Shown here: in pieces, positions 6,163 through 8,572 of the stretch
Layout of the letters: each line of letters opens with the position of its first letter
Position numbering within the stretch: position 1 is the stretch's first letter
Assembly (NCBI GenBank): GCA_030612185.1
Contig: JAUWOI010000166.1
Span: forward strand, 1-8,572
Origin: Anaerolineae bacterium
GTDB taxonomy: Bacteria > Chloroflexota > Anaerolineae > B4-G1
DNA length: 8,572 bases
Direction of reading: 5' to 3'
The notes under the pieces: model-generated
Told to the model about the DNA's origin: nothing
Databases searched by the model: none
What the model saw: only the letters and a program-made list of their open reading frames with translations
Position numbers and translations under genes: made by a program

Positions 6163-7686
6163 CCGTATCACCACCAGCATCCCCAACTCAGCCCACTTGT
6201 AGAGCGTGGCAGCCTCGTCCACACCGATGACGATGCAGCCGTAGGAGGCCGGGCGGCCCAGATAGCCCTCCCACAACCGGACACCGCTGGAGAGAGTCGG
6301 CAGTGCGTGAATGCCGTTGGTGAAATCAGGGCCGGAGCGATAAATCCCCAGGAAGTGCGGCATCCACAGGTCCCAACTGGAGGCGTAAGCGTTCTCCTCC
6401 TTGCTCAACACCTGGAACGTGCCCGTAAGTGTTGGCGATGAGGTAATGCCCGTCGAGCATAAGAAGTCGTAGACCAGCGTTTCTCCCTCGTAAGCGTAGA
6501 GATGCTGGTCGGAAACGTCTACCACGAAACGGTGGCTGGTGACGAGCGGCAGCGGGAAAAGCACATCTACCGAGGGAATGACGATTTGCTGGCCGGGCCG
6601 CAGTTCTCCGGGTTCGATGCCCGGGTTGGCCTCGGTCAGCCACCATACAGGGAAGCCGTGCGCCCGCGCCACCGACATCAGTGTATCGCCCGGTTGCACG
6701 GTATAGGTGTGCGGCAGATACACCAGCGCGACGGTAGCCTGACTCTCTCCGGCCTCGATCGCCGCCCGCACCGCAGGCAGCGTCCCTCCGACGTCGAGCG
6801 CGACCTCGCCGGTCAGTTGGCTGCCTAGACTATCCAGGTAGGCGCGGACGACCTCCTCCTGCACCGTCAGCGCCAGCCGAGCGCCGTTTTCGTCCTCGAC
6901 GGGTTGCGCGACCAGCCACTCCGCCACCACCTCCGGCCCAACCGCCCACGTCGCGCTGAAGCCGGTCAGCAGGTCGTCGGCGATGAGTGTGAAAGGGCGC
7001 GAGAGAAACAGTTCAGCCTGAGCCTGCGCCGGGCCGGGGTCGCCGATGGCCGGTGCGACAGGCCGCATCAGTAATTCCATCACCAGCCCCCCGGGGCCGA
7101 CGCCGACTGTGTGCTGGAGCACGGCCACGGTTGCCTCCACGTCCAGCCCTCGCCCCGCCCGGGCAGGCACCGGGGTGAGACCGCCGGGCTGGATGAGGAG
7201 ACCAGCGTCCACCGGCGGCACAAGTACCCCGGGAGCGAGTGACTCTAGCGCAGCGGTGGCCTGAGCCTGGTCGGGGAGCACAATGACGGGGGAGAGCGGC
7301 CAGCCGGCGACGCGCGCTTGTAGTTGGGCCGCGCACTGCTGTCCAGGCGTTCCCTCGCGCCCCACCTGGTAGGCCAGGCGGGCCGTCGCCAGTGGGTCCA
7401 GGTGAAGCCCCAGGTCGGCCCAGGAATGGTTCCACGTGCGCTCCCCGTCGCGCAGTGTAAGCGGCAACGTGGCCGGGTCGGGGAACGCCGACTGAAGAGC
7501 AGCGGCGGCCTCGTCCACAGTCAGCCCGCCCAGGCTCACGCCGTAGACGCCGACGCCGGGGTAGATGCGACCGGCGTAATGCTGGCTGTAGACCCTGCTA
7601 GTGAGCGCCAGCCCACCCACACCGGCGCAGAGCCCGACGGCGGCGAGGACACCAGCAAAGAGGAGAGACGTGGCGCGACGATGCAT
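6157..7686 (-). CDS. Membrane-anchored LysM / YkuD-family L,D-transpeptidase
   Basis: A 509-aa cell-wall enzyme. Residues 6-30 form a hydrophobic N-terminal anchor or signal. The next region (about 39-300) looks like two copies of the PG_binding_4 domain often found beside VanW or YkuD domains, with GVSLGGLTVDEA in the first. LysM spans about 326-371 (YTVQPGDTL, PGQQIVIP) and should bind glycan. The YkuD catalytic domain spans 384-509, with His460 and nucleophile Cys484 in SYGC. YkuD enzymes make 3-3 cross-links in peptidoglycan and act outside the membrane. The usual Arg after SHGC-I is Val486 here, and the His of SHGC is Tyr482, a substitution common in the family. I start at the ATG at 7686 because the hydrophobic segment follows at once. 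There is no strong Shine-Dalgarno, and a TTG two codons upstream is an alternative. The longer open frame upstream shadows the small gene there. Confidence 0.92.
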   Translation of the reverse strand: MHRRATSLLFAGVLAAVGLCAGVGGLALTSRVYSQHYAGRIYPGVGVYGVSLGGLTVDEAAAALQSAFPDPATLPLTLRDGERTWNHSWADLGLHLDPLATARLAYQVGREGTPGQQCAAQLQARVAGWPLSPVIVLPDQAQATAALESLAPGVLVPPVDAGLLIQPGGLTPVPARAGRGLDVEATVAVLQHTVGVGPGGLVMELLMRPVAPAIGDPGPAQAQAELFLSRPFTLIADDLLTGFSATWAVGPEVVAEWLVAQPVEDENGARLALTVQEEVVRAYLDSLGSQLTGEVALDVGGTLPAVRAAIEAGESQATVALVYLPHTYTVQPGDTLMSVARAHGFPVWWLTEANPGIEPGELRPGQQIVIPSVDVLFPLPLVTSHRFVVDVSDQHLYAYEGETLVYDFLCSTGITSSPTLTGTFQVLSKEENAYASSWDLWMPHFLGIYRSGPDFTNGIHALPTLSSGVRLWEGYLGRPASYGCIVIGVDEAATLYKWAELGMLVVIRD

Positions 7687-7701
7687 AAGCAAGTTACCAG
7701 A

Positions 7702-7725
7702 AGCCCCGCCACGAGCCCCGCCACG
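7702..7725. repeat. 12-bp tandem duplication (2 copies)
   Basis: AGCCCCGCCACG is repeated exactly twice, 15 bases upstream of the transpeptidase start and within the 68-base space after the small membrane-protein gene. It puts a GGCGGGG motif twice in the leader. It may be a simple slippage duplication. Confidence 0.7.
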
Positions 7726-7754
7726 AGTACTCGCGGTGGTACTTCGTAACAACC

Positions 7755-7952
7755 TCACCGAATCACGCGGAACGAGTCGATGTACGCCTGCAGATCCTCC
7801 CATACCTGCACCGGCTGGCCCGCCTGCGGGAGGTAGACCGTCACAGCAGCACTGACCCCCGCGCCGGTCAGCCCGCCACACACCGTCAGCAGCGTGCCGA
7901 TAAAACCAATCACCGCTGCCCGCACAGACGAGGACTTCTGCTTTTGCACCAT
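7755..7952 (-). CDS. Small single-span membrane protein, unknown function
   Basis: A predicted 65-aa protein that I do not recognise as a family. It has a short basic N-terminus (VQKQKSSSVR), one long hydrophobic, glycine-rich segment (about 12-40), and a short C-terminal tail with WEDLQAYIDSFRVIR that could form an amphipathic helix. The charge pattern suggests N-terminus inside and tail outside. The start is the ATG at 7952, with GGGAGG 5 bases upstream (7958-7963). A GTG at 7958 overlaps that ribosome site and is less likely. It lies directly behind a good promoter and 68 bases before the transpeptidase, so the two are probably cotranscribed. A supporting role in the cell envelope is a guess from position only. 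The overlapping frame of the long transpeptidase ORF is the competing interpretation. Confidence 0.62.
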   Translation of the reverse strand: MVQKQKSSSVRAAVIGFIGTLLTVCGGLTGAGVSAAVTVYLPQAGQPVQVWEDLQAYIDSFRVIR

Positions 7953-7987
7953 CTCCACCTCCCATAAAACAGAATGATATGGACACT

Positions 7988-8017
7988 ACCATACCACACA
8001 ACCGCCATAATTGTCAA
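7988..8017 (-). promoter_or_regulatory. Promoter of the small protein / transpeptidase unit
   Basis: On the minus strand the -35 is a perfect TTGACA (8017-8012), the spacer is 18 bases, and the -10 is TATGGT (7993-7988) preceded by an extended -10 TG. The expected start is near 7981, about 30 bases before the ATG at 7952. It is back to back with the uvrB promoter. Confidence 0.65.
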
Positions 8018-8020
8018 ATC

Positions 8021-8049
8021 TGGCGCACATTCCCAACCTGATGTATAAT
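8021..8049 (+). promoter_or_regulatory. uvrB promoter
   Basis: A perfect TATAAT (8044-8049) lies 33 bases before the uvrB ATG. At 17-base spacing the -35 would be TGGCGC (8021-8026), a poor match, so activity may depend mainly on the -10. The expected start is near 8056, inside the LexA-like palindrome. Confidence 0.6.
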
Positions 8050-8054
8050 GCAGC

Positions 8055-8068
8055 CGAACTGACGTTCT
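8055..8068 (+). promoter_or_regulatory. LexA (SOS) box upstream of uvrB
   Basis: CGAAC-TGAC-GTTCT contains the palindrome GAAC-N4-GTTC, the core of the LexA/DinR operator known from Bacillus and Actinobacteria. It sits 6 bases downstream of the -10 box and 15 bases before the ATG, over the predicted transcription start, where a bound repressor would block initiation. uvrB is a classic SOS gene, which makes the match convincing. That this organism's LexA uses this motif is inferred. Confidence 0.75.
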
Positions 8069-8082
8069 ATCAGGAGATCAAC

Positions 8083-8572
8083 ATGCCCAGATTCCAACTC
8101 GTCTCCGACTTTCAGCCCACCGGCGACCAGCCGGAGGCCATCGCTGCGCTGGTGGAGGGCATCCGCAAAGGGTACAAGCACCAGACGCTGCTGGGGGCCA
8201 CAGGGACCGGAAAAACCTACGTCGTGAGCCAGGTCATTGAGCAGGTGCAGAAGCCCACCCTCGTCCTCGTCCACAACAAAACGCTCGCCGCCCAACTCTA
8301 CACCGAGTTCCGCGAGTTCTTCCCCCACAACGCCGCCGAGTACTTCGTCTCATATTATGATTATTACCAACCGGAGGCCTACCTGCCCAGGCATGATCTC
8401 TACATCGAAAAGGACGCCGACATTAATGAGGAGATTGACCGCCTCCGTCTGGCCGCCCCCACCGCCGTGTTGTCCCGCCGTGACGTCGTCATCATCGCTT
8501 CCGTGTGCTGCATCTACGCCATCGGCGCCCCCCCGGAGTGGGGCCGCGGGGTGGGGAAACTGGCGCGGGGGG
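8083..8572 (+). CDS. uvrB: UvrABC excision repair subunit B (partial, 3' end outside window)
   Basis: The first 163 residues of UvrB, the helicase-like damage-verification subunit of nucleotide excision repair, which works with UvrA and UvrC. The N-terminus [17 protein letters not shown] is typical. Walker A GATGTGKT is at 38-45, [10 protein letters not shown] follows, and the tyrosine-rich beta-hairpin [10 protein letters not shown] (91-100) inserts into DNA beside lesions. [10 protein letters not shown] continues normally. The start ATG is preceded by AGGAG (8072-8076) at 6-base spacing. From about residue 142 the sequence departs from the family: [14 protein letters not shown] stands where UvrB normally has CIYGLGSPEEYR. 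The divergent bases are G/C-rich and reach the window edge, so sequence error there should be considered. The gene is open at the window end. Confidence 0.95.
   Translation, partial: MPRFQLVSDFQPTGDQPEAIAALVEGIRKGYKHQTLLGATGTGKTYVVSQVIEQVQKPTLVLVHNKTLAAQLYTEFREFFPHNAAEYFVSYYDYYQPEAYLPRHDLYIEKDADINEEIDRLRLAAPTAVLSRRDVVIIASVCCIYAIGAPPEWGRGVGKLARG

Noticed and set aside
7013..7435. 140-codon minus-strand frame inside the transpeptidase gene
   Set aside because: Gly/Pro/Arg-rich composition typical of a shifted GC-rich frame; it overlaps the well-supported transpeptidase.
7687..8001. Upstream extension of the transpeptidase frame by 105 residues
   Set aside because: The stretch is rich in Gly, Arg and Cys, runs over the small membrane-protein gene, and the signal-like hydrophobic segment begins just after the ATG at 7686.
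8014..8328. 104-codon minus-strand frame opposite uvrB
   Set aside because: It is antisense to unmistakable UvrB coding sequence and its end overlaps the divergent promoters.

Overview
The window looks like a chromosomal fragment of a moderately GC-rich, non-model bacterium. My best guess is Chloroflexota (Anaerolineae-like). This rests on three things: cytoplasmic GAF/PAS multisensor kinases, a LysM plus L,D-transpeptidase wall enzyme with a single N-terminal membrane anchor, and low-complexity heptamer repeats between genes. That assignment is inference, because there is no rRNA or other taxonomic marker gene. Six complete genes lie on the minus strand, and one partial gene (uvrB) lies on the plus strand at the right edge.

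Reading the minus strand right to left from about 5984, there is a four-gene signalling operon. A near-consensus promoter (TTGACG, 17-base spacer, TATAAT) drives four genes in order. The first is a MerR/excisionase-type helix-turn-helix protein fused to a degenerate receiver (5870-5307). The second is a FIST-domain sensor protein (5273-4146). The third is a large soluble multi-GAF/PAS histidine kinase (4010-1119). The fourth is a protein with an intact receiver in front of its own kinase core (1108-53). The last two are tightly coupled: the Shine-Dalgarno of the receiver-kinase overlaps the stop codon of the large kinase. A plausible reading is a cytoplasmic small-molecule sensing cascade: the FIST protein and GAF/PAS domains take inputs, the kinases pass phosphate, and the HTH-pseudoreceiver protein regulates transcription. 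The wiring is not demonstrated by sequence.

The right part (6157-8572) is a divergent pair of transcription units. To the left run a 65-aa single-span membrane protein and a 509-aa membrane-anchored LysM/YkuD L,D-transpeptidase. To the right runs uvrB, truncated by the window end. uvrB has a TATAAT box followed by a GAAC-N4-GTTC palindrome over the predicted transcription start, which matches the Gram-positive-type LexA (SOS) operator.

The most unusual non-coding signal is a set of 7-bp-period repeat arrays filling two intergenic spaces: between FIST and the large kinase (4019-4143), and between the operon promoter and the transpeptidase (6003-6162). Several families occur. Some (CGTGnnn, CAAGnnn, GCTAnnn) keep four bases constant and vary three. 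One family (AACAATG) occurs in both spaces in opposite orientation, creating a 21-bp inverted repeat that flanks the HTH-FIST gene pair and its promoter. I found no rRNA, tRNA, CRISPR array or insertion sequence.
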